Assembly: GCF_009883635.2 (NCBI RefSeq)
Contig: NZ_CP026115.2
Location: 4,774,001-4,838,000, forward strand
DNA: 64,000 bases
Direction: 5' to 3'
Origin: Pseudomonas putida
Lineage (GTDB): Bacteria > Pseudomonadota > Gammaproteobacteria > Pseudomonadales > Pseudomonadaceae
The position numbers were made by a program, and so were the translations under genes. This document shows, piece by piece, positions 41,101-48,977 of the stretch (the first letter of the stretch is position 1; each line of letters opens with the position of its first letter). Under the pieces are notes generated by a model. The model saw only the letters and a program-made list of their open reading frames with translations. It was not told the DNA's origin and did not search any database.

Positions 41101-42638
41101 CACGCCGGGAGTTTGCGCAAGGGCTTATCGCGTGTTGGCGGTATCTGGTACCCCGGCAACTGGGGGCGGTGGAAGAGGGTACGGGGTACCTTCTGAGCAC
41201 CTACCGCAGCAACCTGGACGAGTTGCCTGACATTCCACAGGGCGTGCGATTTCCCCATGTGTCGGATATGGCGCTGCGCTCGGTGCAGATAGCCCGTGTG
41301 CCTAAGAGTTTCCTGCACGCGTTTGATGCGCTTGAGTCCTTGAGCATGACCAACTGCCGCCTGACTCGCTTGCCGCTGACGCCGGCGATGGCGCAGCGCC
41401 TGCGCATCCTGGACTTGTCTGGTAACCAGATGAGCCTGAATGACGTTGACGTCGACCTGCTCGCGAGCTGCCAGCAGCTGATCTACCTGAATCTTTCGCA
41501 CAACCCGCTGCAGCGGGTAATTTCCATCGCCCGCATGCCCAGCCTGAATGCATTGATGCTGCGCAATTGCCAACTGACTGCCTTCCCCGTTGGCGTGATG
41601 GAGGCCGGGAGCCTGCACACGCTTGATGTAGGCGATAACGCGATCCGTTCGTTGCCCTTCGGCTTCTATCGGTCTGCGCTGTGGCGCTCCGGTCGGGTCA
41701 GGTTATCCGATAACCCATTGCAGGGCGTGCAGGACGCCTGGAGTGAAATGCTCGATAGCCAGGTACCCGTGAAGCAGCGCTGGCTCGACCGGGTGGCGGA
41801 TGATCAACGTGATCACCTGGCCAATCTGTGGGGCAAGATGCATGGCAATCACGCCTCTCGGCACTTCTTTACTTTACTGGAGCGTCTGACCACTTCGGCG
41901 GATTTCCAGAGCGAGTTTCTGTCTCGTTACCTGGCACTGCGCGTGCTGCGCATGCTCGACTACATGCACGAACGGCCCGTGCTGCAAACCGAACTGTATG
42001 AAAATGCACTGACGGAACACTGCCAGGACAACGCCACGCTGCGTTTCAGCGACCTTGAAGTGCGTGTGCGGGTATGGAAAGCCCGCAAGCGAGAATTGCC
42101 GGGGGATCAGCAGCGGGCATTGCTGACCTTGGGTGGGCAGTGCTGGCGCCTGGACATGCTCGATGAATTGGCAGGGCTGCATGCCATTCGGGTAGGCAGG
42201 CCGGAGGAGTCGCTCGAGTTTGCCCTGTCTTATCGTCTGGAGCTGGCTGACAACCTCGACCTGCCCATCGAGCACGACGAGATGCTCAACCCCGGCGTGG
42301 CCAACCTGTCGCGCGGGGACCTGCGCGCTGCCGCACACTTTGTCAGGAGTGCCCAGTCCCGGGAGGCGTTGGTGGATTATCTGGCGACGACACGCTTTTG
42401 GCGCGAATACCTGGCGCACAAGTACCCCCGGCGCTTGCAGGTGCCGCAAGCCTTGCACGATGAACGTGAGGCAATGGAGGCGCGCAATGCCACAACGGAT
42501 GAATTCAATGCTCTGCAAGACCGTGTGCAGCAGCGGGAACTCAACCTGTACAGGCAACTCACCCGGGAAGCACTGGACCAACACTTGATGGCTGTCATGA
42601 TTGCGCCAGTTGCACCCTGGCATCAGGGGCCCGCGTAG
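38142..42638 (+). CDS. Large LRR protein with C-terminal NEL E3 ubiquitin-ligase domain (paralog 2)
   Basis: 1498 residues, the same length as the NEL protein at 8856. ATG 38142 has GGAG before it. N-terminal DUF6543-like region (GFQDGLIAARLPAWIRNLHI); a hydrophobic part at about 414-485 with EEWREGDTQAALEHLVRIAE, which matches paralog 1; GRIGYPLSGW; an LRR block at about 1025-1196 (LRILDLSGNQMSLNDVDVDL, LIYLNLSHNPLQRVISIARM); and a NEL domain with catalytic Cys1294 in TEHCQDNATLRFSDLEVRVR (CxD). No signal peptide. The two copies differ widely outside such blocks, so the duplication is old. The role is inferred to be host ubiquitination; the target and delivery system are unknown. Confidence 0.84.
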   Translation: MHVSDSQPHIRTANLAAEQGFQDGLIAARLPAWIRNLHIVSDTPGQQPIRESLTAEQLSYVLEALKTSYTCRQRLSRDIGRIQGIRQYCGPLLQRELSKSLYASVDSEALFLRHFYFSVAPEPELATGRQPQQEKNSYDIPLLDAALANFTEDEAGQGGLPRSDCVVTRDGSTFKPMSASAFVSGCRQLDLGQRYQEHLDSILLAPAVEGHSFMASHKALQAASMLLEACKAKTEGILTADELALVIAICQGARPGTLQGKPVIARQLSAYGCKIEQLVVFDQTTTSLGVSTSQRVLVYIPGDPVSPWSAARDLDTFIRRILGKRLADEAYQRFFSRFIRRRDSAAFFAKVASELVDVASWASRDMDQHMADYPLPLFDQLARGYIDHIKDDAALIAVPVRAIDDRQRQARHDNLISAAWTVASLAGLFLPGIGVMLGAVMVWGMLKDVFHAVEEWREGDTQAALEHLVRIAEIVAMVGVTSAIAGAVTREWHLVDGLATARLEDGSEKLWYFDLAPFRSAPPPLQALADANGVYRLKGRSWVTMDGYFYEVVQQSDEQWQIVPKQGHGPQLRHNGAGAWRVWCEQPIEWDEPHRLFRRLGNEFSQLEGEQIDQLLVIHGLDASHLRGLHICGQAPEACVVDSVSRIALVARVQALVRQLRTGGQVVDAVLLARVRRWHGADSMSDARLAELVESRRRSLVGQLYYEQYPLTAATQALQRDFVNLHRLGAEALLDTVGEDDLGLAAAALVRRIRCVRVHEALLFDTPQTLDLARVVLKLLEAMPGAVTGPQWQLFDGDLAVPLLSGSGRGGTLGLRYRAGTFERSDEQGQALGEPGELFQQLAAGYADGQRDAVGIGEPFALQLRSQMASQVAQRREVIAEVLGIAQPGDTFNPPQRLANGRIGYPLSGWRQRFHRGRGAVRNLAAELRDLYPGFDDDDVELWLTHLRQAQRDPGVELVELKRQLNTLRKSLGVWRLSTLKGWHWKARREFAQGLIACWRYLVPRQLGAVEEGTGYLLSTYRSNLDELPDIPQGVRFPHVSDMALRSVQIARVPKSFLHAFDALESLSMTNCRLTRLPLTPAMAQRLRILDLSGNQMSLNDVDVDLLASCQQLIYLNLSHNPLQRVISIARMPSLNALMLRNCQLTAFPVGVMEAGSLHTLDVGDNAIRSLPFGFYRSALWRSGRVRLSDNPLQGVQDAWSEMLDSQVPVKQRWLDRVADDQRDHLANLWGKMHGNHASRHFFTLLERLTTSADFQSEFLSRYLALRVLRMLDYMHERPVLQTELYENALTEHCQDNATLRFSDLEVRVRVWKARKRELPGDQQRALLTLGGQCWRLDMLDELAGLHAIRVGRPEESLEFALSYRLELADNLDLPIEHDEMLNPGVANLSRGDLRAAAHFVRSAQSREALVDYLATTRFWREYLAHKYPRRLQVPQALHDEREAMEARNATTDEFNALQDRVQQRELNLYRQLTREALDQHLMAVMIAPVAPWHQGPA

Positions 42639-42654
42639 TGAGTCAGGGCAGCGG

Positions 42655-42826
42655 TTGACCGCTTTGCGCCAGGCACTGAAGCCCTGGCCTGGTGTCCATC
42701 AACCTGTCCGGCAATCCGCCGGGGCGGCCGTTCTCGTCGAGCGATTTGCCGCGCCTACGGGCATTGGAGTTGACGCTGAATGCGCTGGATGTGCGCCGCG
42801 AACGAGAGGTGTTTGACCTGTGCTGA
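42655..42826 (+). pseudogene. LRR fragment, remnant of a further NEL/LRR gene
   Basis: Past the NEL gene stop, frame 1 reads LTALRQALKPWPGV and then, after a shift, another frame reads SINLSGNPPGRPFSSSDLPR, followed by LRALELTLNALDVRREREVF and a stop at 42826. INLSGNP and LPRLRALEL are LRR-type strands, as in the two large proteins. No start or SD belongs to it. It looks like the rest of a deleted or recombined paralog. The remainder of the 381-base gap up to 43019 has no gene that I can support, only the promoter region of the DUF4174 gene. Confidence 0.5.
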
Positions 42827-43019
42827 GTACGCGGGGCGCTCGATGGACTATGCTCAGGTTCGAGGCTTGGCACTTTCTCGGGTGCCCTCTACCCAGGGGG
42901 AGACATGCGAAGTTACCTTTGTGTGAGCGATGTGGCTGATCAGTTGGTTTAGTCTCGAACGTCGGATCTTTCTCCATGATCTGTAGTCTTTGGTTTATCG
43001 AGAGAATAAGGAGATGTGC

Positions 43020-43583
43020 ATGCTCGTCCGGTCACTGACCCTCGCCACCTTGCTCGCTGTTGCCGGCCCGCTGCTTGCGGCCGACAGTGACGCGCCGCTG
43101 GCCAAGGAACTGGGCAAGGCCAGGCCATTGGTGGTCATCGCTCCAAGCAGCGCCGACCCCACCCTGCGAGGGTTGAACGAGGCCCTCAAGGACCCCGCTA
43201 CCCAGAAGGGATTCAAGGAGCGCAACCTGGTGCTGTTCAGCGTCGCCCAGATGATGGGCAAGCGCGATGACAAGAACCTCGAGCAGCAGACTACGATGGC
43301 CTTGATTCGCGAACTCAAGCTGGGCGCCAGCAAGGGCACCAAGGTGATCCTGGTGGGCCTGGACGGAGAGCGTCATGTGCTCATGGATGATGAGTCAGGC
43401 GCCAAGATCGACCCGCAGGTGATCTTCAAGGCGGTCGACGAGCTGCCCGCGACTGAAAAGGCAGCGACGGCGCCAGAGCCCGTAGCGGCTGCTGTACCCG
43501 AACCCAAGGCCAAGGACAGCAAATCCGCGAAACCCGCGAAACCGGCCAAACCTGCTGCCCCTCCAAAGCCGTTGGATGATTGA
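43020..43583 (+). CDS. DUF4174 exported protein preceding the Hvf locus
   Basis: 187 residues. The start is ATG 43020 because AAGGAG lies six bases before it; the ATG at 43014 touches the SD and is too close. Signal peptide: LVRSLTLATLLAVAGPLLAA. The DUF4174 domain follows (KARPLVVIAPSSADPTLRGL, KERNLVLFSVAQMMG) and resembles a thioredoxin-like fold without a CxxC. The C-terminus is a Lys/Ala/Pro tail (KSAKPAKPAKPAAPP), perhaps a flexible or wall-spanning linker. It is about 120 bases from the precursor gene and may be part of the same unit. Confidence 0.75.
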   Translation: MLVRSLTLATLLAVAGPLLAADSDAPLAKELGKARPLVVIAPSSADPTLRGLNEALKDPATQKGFKERNLVLFSVAQMMGKRDDKNLEQQTTMALIRELKLGASKGTKVILVGLDGERHVLMDDESGAKIDPQVIFKAVDELPATEKAATAPEPVAAAVPEPKAKDSKSAKPAKPAKPAAPPKPLDD

Positions 43584-43670
43584 GCGGCGCCAACCCTTGG
43601 GTATGATTGCTGGGTCCTACATGAGTAGCCGAATCCGGCGATATCGGCCAGGCCTTCAGCACAGTTGAAT

Positions 43671-43698
43671 AGCTCCACTTCCTGACCAGAGTGGAGCT
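43671..43698 (+). promoter_or_regulatory. RNA hairpin burying the ribosome-binding site of hvfA
   Basis: A perfect 9-bp stem AGCTCCACT (43671-43679) and AGTGGAGCT (43690-43698) with a 10-base loop. The only SD for the precursor gene, GGAG at 43693-43696, lies in the right arm, seven bases before its ATG at 43704. Translation would thus need the hairpin to open, for example by heat, metal or a protein. The structure is read by eye and not folded by software. Confidence 0.6.
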
Positions 43699-43703
43699 TC
43701 ACC

Positions 43704-43991
43704 ATGACTCATACCCATAACAAACTCGGACTGCTCGGCGCTGCGTTCATCGGCAGCATGGCCATTGGCAGCCAGGCGTTCGCTGTCGAACCGCTTGCCC
43801 AAGGCTACCTGCTGGCTGCGGCCAAGGCCCAAGGTGAGGGCAAGTGCGGCGAAGGCAAGTGCGGTGGCAGCGGCAAGGCCGTCCAGGGTGAAGGCAAATG
43901 CGGCGAAGGCAAGTGTGGCGGCAGTGACAAGGCCGGCCAGAGCGAAGGCAAGTGCGGTGGCAGTGGCAGCCACGGCAATAGCCAGTCCTGA
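43704..43991 (+). CDS. hvfA: HvfA/bufferin-type precursor peptide with five EGKCG motifs
   Basis: 95 residues. Signal peptide ([20 protein letters not shown]) and a leader ([17 protein letters not shown]), then the core with Cys48, 53, 66, 71 and 84, each in EGKCG: two tandem pairs plus one single, divided by GGSGKAVQG and GGSDKAGQS. In the Hvf and bufferin systems of other bacteria an MNIO enzyme turns such Cys residues into oxazolone/thioamide pairs or thiooxazoles that bind copper(I); the peptide is exported to the periplasm. Here the MNIO gene follows directly. The Gly-rich sequence and low complexity are normal for this family. Confidence 0.88.
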   Translation: MTHTHNKLGLLGAAFIGSMAIGSQAFAVEPLAQGYLLAAAKAQGEGKCGEGKCGGSGKAVQGEGKCGEGKCGGSDKAGQSEGKCGGSGSHGNSQS

Positions 43992-44013
43992 TTCAAATCC
44001 CTGAGAAATGTGG

Positions 44014-44046
44014 CAACGCCCCGTCTGCTGGTCAGACGGGGCGTTG
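44014..44046 (+). terminator. Strong hairpin between precursor and MNIO gene (attenuator candidate)
   Basis: A perfect 14-bp stem CAACGCCCCGTCTG and CAGACGGGGCGTTG with a 5-base loop, in the 77 bases between the precursor stop and the MNIO start. No T-run follows (TGCTTGC), so it may stabilise the upstream mRNA or cause only partial termination. Both would give more precursor than enzyme. Confidence 0.7.
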
Positions 44047-44068
44047 TGCTTGCTATGGAGATGCAAAG

Positions 44069-44905
44069 ATGAACATCACGCCCATGTACGCCGGCCTTGG
44101 CCTGCGTCGCAGTCTGATGCCTGACTTGCTCAAACTGGACCCATGCGCAGTGGACTTTCTGGAATGCGCCCCGGAAAACTGGATCGGTGTCGGTGGTGCT
44201 TTCGGCCGGGATCTGGCGCAGCTGGCCGAGCGCTTTCCCCTGGCCTGTCATGGTTTGTCGCTGTCGCTGGGCGGCAGCTTGCCACTGGATCGTGAGTTGC
44301 TCGAGCAGATCCGGCAGTTCCTTGACCACCATCAGGTACGTCATTACAGCGAGCACCTGAGTTACTGCAGTGATGAGGGGCATCTCTACGACCTGCTGCC
44401 ATTGCCCTTTACCGAAACGGCAGTGCGGCACGTCAGTGCGCGTATTCGCCAGGTGCAGGATTTGCTGCAGCGGCGCATCGCGATCGAGAACATCAGCTAT
44501 TACGCCGCTCCCTACCAGGCGATGAGCGAGCTGGAGTTCATCCGGGCGGTGCTCGATGAGGCAGACTGCGAGCTGCTGCTGGACGTCAACAATGTCTACG
44601 TCAATGCCAGCAACCATGGCTACGACGCGTTGGCATTTCTGCAGGGGCTTCCCGTGAAGCGGGTTACCAGCATGCATCTGGCGGGGCACCATGACGAGGC
44701 GCCCGATCTCAAGGTCGACACGCATGGTGCAGCGGTAAAGCCACAGGTCTGGTCGCTGTTCGCCAGCGCTTGCGAGCGTTTCGGCATCCAGCCGACGGTG
44801 CTCGAACGCGATTTCAACTACCCGACCATGGGTGAGCTGCTGGCAGAAGTTGCGCACATTCGGACCGTGCAGCAGGAGGCGGTGCATGCACGATGTATTG
44901 CGTGA
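44069..44905 (+). CDS. hvfB: MNIO (DUF692) multinuclear iron oxidase of the Hvf system
   Basis: 278 residues, TIM-barrel DUF692 protein. ATG 44069 has GGAG eight bases upstream. Metal-ligand positions expected for the family are present: His61 ([15 protein letters not shown]), His96 ([17 protein letters not shown]), Glu140 (IAIENISYY), Asp172 and Asn174 ([18 protein letters not shown]), His183, His203 ([11 protein letters not shown]), Asp217 and His219 (KVDTHGAAV), and a late Glu ([15 protein letters not shown]). MNIOs use a mixed-valent diiron/triiron site and oxygen to modify Cys residues of the precursor. The next gene overlaps by 20 bases. Confidence 0.92.
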   Translation: MNITPMYAGLGLRRSLMPDLLKLDPCAVDFLECAPENWIGVGGAFGRDLAQLAERFPLACHGLSLSLGGSLPLDRELLEQIRQFLDHHQVRHYSEHLSYCSDEGHLYDLLPLPFTETAVRHVSARIRQVQDLLQRRIAIENISYYAAPYQAMSELEFIRAVLDEADCELLLDVNNVYVNASNHGYDALAFLQGLPVKRVTSMHLAGHHDEAPDLKVDTHGAAVKPQVWSLFASACERFGIQPTVLERDFNYPTMGELLAEVAHIRTVQQEAVHARCIA

Positions 44906-45584
44906 ACAGCAATTCTGTCTGGCTCGTCACCTGCGAGACCCTGAACGCCATGCGCCACCGGAGGGTCTCGAAGAACGACGCCTGAGGCTGTACAGGGAAT
45001 TGTTCTACGGAGGCATCGAGGCCCTGTTGGCGGGAAACTTCCCAGTGCTGCGCAAGACGCTGGGCGATCAGCTCTGGCATGCGCGGGTGCATAATTTCTA
45101 TGCCAGTTACCGCTGCCGCTCGCCGTTGTTTACCAGGATCGCGGAGGCCTTCGTCGACTATCTGCAGGGTATCGAGGCTGATACTCCCTGGCAGCGGGAG
45201 TTGGCCCACTACGAGCTGATCGAGTCGCAGTTGTACCTGAGCGATGCCCAGGACCCTGACCATGATTCGCAAGGTGATCTGCTGCAAGGTGAACCGGTAT
45301 TGTCGAGCACGGCAAGAGCGCTGGCCTACCGCTGGCCGGTGGATCGCATTGGTCCGGCGTTCCAGCCGCTTGAGGCGCCTGCCTCGCCCACACTGCTGCT
45401 GGTCTACCGCGATGCTGCATTGCAGGTGCAATTTGCCCGGCTCTCGCCCATGGCCTACTGCTTGCTGACGCAGGTGCAGGGCAATGGGCGGGAGCGGTTG
45501 CAAGCGTTGGCTGCTGATCAGCAAGAGGGCCTGGCATTGCTCGAAAACCTGCGTGAACTGGGTGTCGTCATCGGTACGCGATGA
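44886..45584 (+). CDS. hvfC: DUF2063 partner protein of the MNIO (HvfC)
   Basis: 232 residues from ATG 44886, inside the end of hvfB. The N-terminal DUF2063 domain has [20 protein letters not shown] and [20 protein letters not shown], then [20 protein letters not shown]; the second half is a small alpha/beta domain. Members bind the precursor and help the MNIO. It was once annotated as a DNA-binding protein, which is not supported by the Hvf biochemistry. Confidence 0.88.
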   Translation: MHDVLREQQFCLARHLRDPERHAPPEGLEERRLRLYRELFYGGIEALLAGNFPVLRKTLGDQLWHARVHNFYASYRCRSPLFTRIAEAFVDYLQGIEADTPWQRELAHYELIESQLYLSDAQDPDHDSQGDLLQGEPVLSSTARALAYRWPVDRIGPAFQPLEAPASPTLLLVYRDAALQVQFARLSPMAYCLLTQVQGNGRERLQALAADQQEGLALLENLRELGVVIGTR

Positions 45585-45592
45585 CGGCTGAA

Positions 45593-45611
45593 GGGGCTGC
45601 CAGGCAGCCCC
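45593..45611. terminator. GC hairpin between convergent operons
   Basis: An 8-bp stem GGGGCTGC and GCAGCCCC with a CAG loop in the 34 bases between hvfC and the convergent DoxX gene. It probably ends both transcripts; there is no long T-run. Confidence 0.55.
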
Positions 45612-45618
45612 CTGATCC

Positions 45619-46107
45619 TTACCCCAATACACGGTTCCTGATCCAGTGGTCGAGGCTCAAGCGCCCCGAGCCTTTGAGCAGCAGCGGCAGCAGGGTGACC
45701 AGATAGATAAGCGGGAGCTTGAAGTTGCCGAAGCCCTGGTCAGTGATGGCATAACCCTGCGCCAGTTCTGCCAGGCTCGACCAGTGGCTTGGCCAGTGCA
45801 CGGCCGCAATCGCCACCACGGTCACCACCATCAGCCCGGCCGAGGCCAGCCGTGTGCCCAGGCCAAGCAACAGCAGCAGGGGGAGCAGCAGCTCTGCCCA
45901 CATCGACAACTGCCAATTGAGCTCCGCGGGCAGCACATTGAACGGGAACGGAAAGTTCGACTGGAGATCGCCGAACCAGTTGCTGCCATTGAATTTCTCC
46001 CAGCCGGACTCGAAAAATTCCCAGGCCAGGAACAGCCGCAACGGCAGGTCGGCACTCCAGCTGCCAAAGCGATCAAAGGTGGTGAAGGTACGGGTCAGTG
46101 TGGTCAT
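45619..46107 (-). CDS. DoxX-family membrane protein (HvfX-like)
   Basis: 162 residues from ATG 46107; ATG 46116 is a second possible start. Four TM helices. [20 protein letters not shown] is the DoxX signature, then [20 protein letters not shown] and a last helix ([20 protein letters not shown]). DoxX proteins often belong to bufferin and Hvf loci. Here the gene is on the other strand and forms an operon with the ferric-reductase-like gene. Redox or quinone-linked function is likely but unproven. Confidence 0.82.
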   Translation of the reverse strand: MTTLTRTFTTFDRFGSWSADLPLRLFLAWEFFESGWEKFNGSNWFGDLQSNFPFPFNVLPAELNWQLSMWAELLLPLLLLLGLGTRLASAGLMVVTVVAIAAVHWPSHWSSLAELAQGYAITDQGFGNFKLPLIYLVTLLPLLLKGSGRLSLDHWIRNRVLG

Positions 46108-46121
46108 GGGGATCATCTCGT

Positions 46122-46742
46122 TCAGGAAAGGGCAGAGGCCGTACGGCGTTGCTGTTGGGCCAGCTTGGCGGTGAGCTTGAAGGCGATGGCGCTGAAGATC
46201 AGGGCGAAGGCAAGCGGGTACCAGCCGCCCATGGGGATGCGTTTGTAGAACGACAGGCAGAACACCCCGGCCAGCACCCACATGCCACTACTGTGCAGGG
46301 CTTTCCAGGCGCGGCCGCCGAGCAGGCGCATCGGTGCCTTGAACGAGGTCAGGGTGAGTAGCAGCAGGAACAGGTAGCCGATGCTTCCCGGCAGGCTCGA
46401 GGTGAGCGTCCGCCCGGCCCAGAACAGCTCCGGGAATTGCTGGGCGTAGCGGTAGATCAGCAGCCCATGCACGGTGTGCGAGAAAGCGAAGGCCAGGCCC
46501 AGGTAGCGCCGCTCGCGGAGAACGCGACGGCTGCTGCTGCCGGGCAGGAACGTGACCAGTGACGAGGCCAGGAAGGCCAGCAGGAACAATGCGAAAGAAC
46601 TGCGTGCGGTGGCGCGGATGGCGCTGCGCAGGCCATCCGCACCGGGCGGGTAGCTGAGCAGTACTGCGGCGGTCATGACCAAGGTCAGGCCAGCAAGGGC
46701 GGCGAACAGCTTCCAGCCAGAGGGCAGGGTGAGCGGCTTCAT
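46122..46742 (-). CDS. Ferric-reductase-like heme membrane protein
   Basis: 206 residues with six TM helices. The pair [20 protein letters not shown] (a His on helix with a second His four residues away) and [20 protein letters not shown] fit the heme-coordinating helices of the ferric reductase/MsrQ-like family. No FAD/NAD(P)H domain, so it needs a partner. It is followed after 14 bases by the DoxX gene. It may move electrons across the inner membrane, for instance to a copper or thiol system. Confidence 0.75.
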   Translation of the reverse strand: MKPLTLPSGWKLFAALAGLTLVMTAAVLLSYPPGADGLRSAIRATARSSFALFLLAFLASSLVTFLPGSSSRRVLRERRYLGLAFAFSHTVHGLLIYRYAQQFPELFWAGRTLTSSLPGSIGYLFLLLLTLTSFKAPMRLLGGRAWKALHSSGMWVLAGVFCLSFYKRIPMGGWYPLAFALIFSAIAFKLTAKLAQQQRRTASALS

Positions 46743-46794
46743 GGATGAGGTCTCCCGGAGTGTCGTTGTGTGACCGGGAGTGTGTGGGGGATGG

Positions 46795-46841
46795 GTATCT
46801 GCAGTGTGTCGGTAAAAGCAGCTATATGTATCTGACTGTAG
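46795..46841. promoter_or_regulatory. GTATCTG-type repeat sites upstream of the ferric-reductase/DoxX operon
   Basis: GTATCTGCAGTGTGTC (46795-46810) and TGTATCTGACTGTAG (46826-46840) lie 50 to 100 bases upstream of the operon start. The first closely matches GTATTGCAGTGTATC at 48978-48992, in front of the neighbouring two-component genes. They are 31-32 bases apart, about three helix turns. Candidate binding sites of the neighbouring regulator. Confidence 0.45.
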
Positions 46842-46885
46842 CCCTCAGGGCTGTAGGGTGGCCCGAGGGGCCACCGTTCAGCACG

Positions 46886-48169
46886 TTACAGCTCGATCTG
46901 GGCGCACAATCCGCCGCTTTTGCGGTTGCTCAAGGTCAGCCTGCCGCCCATGGCCTGGGTCAGTTGCTGGGCAATGGCCAGCCCCAGGCCGGTGCCTCCG
47001 GTGCTGCGATTGCGCGAACTCTCTACCCGGTAGAACGGCTTGAGGACCTCGTCCAGTTCTTCGGCGGGTATCCCCGGGCCTTCATCGAGGACGCGAATCA
47101 ATGTCTTGCCCTGTTCGCGGCTGACCTCAAGTTGAGCTTTGCCTGCAAACTTCAGGGCGTTATCCACCAGGTTCACCAGCACTCGGCGCAATGCGTGCGG
47201 GCGGGTTTCCAACAGGCTGCCGGTATTGCCGTGGCGCTCCACCTGGGCGCCGCTGTCCTGATAGTCGAACACCACGCTGTCGAGGAAGGCGTCGAGGTTG
47301 ATCCGGCACGGCGCCTCGGTGTTGATGTCCATGCTGCGGGCGTAGGCCACGCCTTCGCGGACCAGATGCTCCATGGCGTCCAGGTCATGCCAGAGCTTGT
47401 CTTTCTCGACGCCATCGTCCATGACCTCGACCCGCAGTTTCATGCGTGTGATCGGTGTTTGCAGGTCGTGGGAAATGGCAGCCAGCAATTGCATGCGTTC
47501 TTTCAGGTAGGCAGCGATGCGTGCCTGCAGGGCATTGAATGCCACGGCGGCGTACTTGACCTCGCGCGGGCCGCTTTCGTCCAGCAGCACACCGGGCTTG
47601 TCCGGGTCGAGGTCGTCCACGGCCTGGGCCAGGCGGGTCAGAGGCCCGATGGCCAGGCGCACGGCGAGCCAGGTGCAGAACAGCAGCACAGCCAGCTGGA
47701 TCAGCAACACCAGCGGCAGCCAGCGTGCCACCGGTACCGGGGACGGTGTGACATCGATGGTCAGCGGGGCGCCGTCAGCCAGGCGCAGGTGGGCCTGGAA
47801 GTGCGCGTTCGGGCCGGGGATTTCCTGGAAGGTCAGGCGGTACTGGTTGCCAATGGCCTTGACGATCGATTCGGCGGCCATGGGTGGGTCGTTGCTTGGC
47901 ATGGCTGATCCCGGCAGGCCTTCGTCGAGCCGGTAACGGTAGGTGCGCCGTTCCAGCCGCGGCAGCCAGGCGGGGCGTTCGGCAGCAGGCAGGCGATCGA
48001 GGATAGCCACCGAAGTGGAAACGTCCAGCTCCAGGTTGCTGAGCATCATCGAGCGGCTGCTGATGTAGCGCTCGTAAGCCTGCAGGCTGAACGACAGCCC
48101 ATAGGCCAGCACCAGCCCAGTGAAGAAGATCAGCGCCAGGCGCGAGGCAAGGGTACGCGGCCATTTCAT
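46886..48169 (-). CDS. Sensor histidine kinase next to the Hvf locus
   Basis: 427 residues: TM1 (LALIFFTGLVLAYGLSFSLQ), a periplasmic part with about 120 residues, TM2 (WLPLVLLIQLAVLLFCTWLA), HAMP, an H-box with His234 in LLAAISHDLQTPITRMKLR, then N box NLVDNALKFAG, G1 DEGPGIPAEE and G2 GGTGLGLAIA. ATGA overlap with the response regulator gene, which lies upstream in the same operon. The placement between Hvf/DoxX and DUF2790 suggests copper or redox sensing; there is no clear His/Met metal site in the sensor region. Confidence 0.9.
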   Translation of the reverse strand: MKWPRTLASRLALIFFTGLVLAYGLSFSLQAYERYISSRSMMLSNLELDVSTSVAILDRLPAAERPAWLPRLERRTYRYRLDEGLPGSAMPSNDPPMAAESIVKAIGNQYRLTFQEIPGPNAHFQAHLRLADGAPLTIDVTPSPVPVARWLPLVLLIQLAVLLFCTWLAVRLAIGPLTRLAQAVDDLDPDKPGVLLDESGPREVKYAAVAFNALQARIAAYLKERMQLLAAISHDLQTPITRMKLRVEVMDDGVEKDKLWHDLDAMEHLVREGVAYARSMDINTEAPCRINLDAFLDSVVFDYQDSGAQVERHGNTGSLLETRPHALRRVLVNLVDNALKFAGKAQLEVSREQGKTLIRVLDEGPGIPAEELDEVLKPFYRVESSRNRSTGGTGLGLAIAQQLTQAMGGRLTLSNRKSGGLCAQIEL

Positions 48170-48906
48170 AAGGGTGACTCAAGCAATTGCACGGCCAGCG
48201 AGAACACATAGCCCTCACTGCGCACGGTCTTGATGCAGCTGGGTTCGCGGGCATCGTCGCCCAGGCGTTGGCGCAGGCGACTGACCAGCAGGTCAATGGA
48301 GCGGTCGAAGATGTCTGCCTCGCGACCCTGGGTCAGGTTCAGCAGCTGCTCGCGGCTTAGCACACGCTGCGGATGGTCGAGGAACACCCGCAGCAGGCGG
48401 TATTCCGCACCGCTCAGCGCCACCAGGGTGCCTTCATTGTCGAGCAGGTGTCGGGCAGTGGTGTCCAGGCGCCACTGCCCGAAGGCGAGCAGGCGGCTGC
48501 TTTCGCTGATGGTCAGGTTCGGTGGCAGCATGCGCGTGCGGCGCAGCACGGCATTGATGCGAGCCAGCAGTTCGCGGGCGGAGAACGGCTTGGTCAGGTA
48601 GTCATCGGCGCCCATTTCCAGGCCGATGATGCGGTCGGTCTCGTCGTTGCGCGCCGTCAACATCAATACCGGCGTGTTGCGGTGCTTGCCGGCACGCAGT
48701 TCGCGGCAAAGCAACAGGCCGTCGTCACCGGGCATCATGATGTCGAGGACGATCAGGTCGACGCTGTTGGCTTCGAGGAAGGCGCGCATCTGCCGGCCGT
48801 CGGCAACGATGCTGGTGCGCAGGCCGTTCTTTTTCAGGTAGTTGCCCACCAGTTCGCGGATCTCACGGTCGTCGTCGACGATCAGGATGTGATCGACATG
48901 TTCCAT
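48166..48906 (-). CDS. OmpR-family response regulator next to the Hvf locus
   Basis: 246 residues. Receiver with DHILIVDDDREIRELVGNYL, Asp55 in LIVLDIMMPGDDG and Lys in DYLTKPFSARELLAR. Winged helix: YRLLRVFLDHPQRVLSREQL and SIDLLVSRLRQRLGDDAREP. It starts the two-component operon and is divergent from the DUF2790 gene; the 222-base gap has an inverted repeat at 48987-49011 that it may bind. Confidence 0.92.
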   Translation of the reverse strand: MEHVDHILIVDDDREIRELVGNYLKKNGLRTSIVADGRQMRAFLEANSVDLIVLDIMMPGDDGLLLCRELRAGKHRNTPVLMLTARNDETDRIIGLEMGADDYLTKPFSARELLARINAVLRRTRMLPPNLTISESSRLLAFGQWRLDTTARHLLDNEGTLVALSGAEYRLLRVFLDHPQRVLSREQLLNLTQGREADIFDRSIDLLVSRLRQRLGDDAREPSCIKTVRSEGYVFSLAVQLLESPL

Positions 48907-48977
48907 TCGCGGCGTTCCTGTTCAAGGGAGAGTGGGCGCAGTGTACCGAGCACATGATGGCTTGCCTGCGGGGGTTT

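Noticed and set aside
42699..42977. A 92-residue frame on the - strand between the NEL gene and DUF4174
   Set aside because: Unusual composition, no SD, and it runs across the LRR remnant on the other strand; not supported as a gene.
46857..46875. Hairpin GGTGGCCC/GGGCCACC as terminator of the kinase gene
   Set aside because: It has a good stem but no T-run on the minus strand, and it overlaps the region between two same-strand operons; too weak to call.
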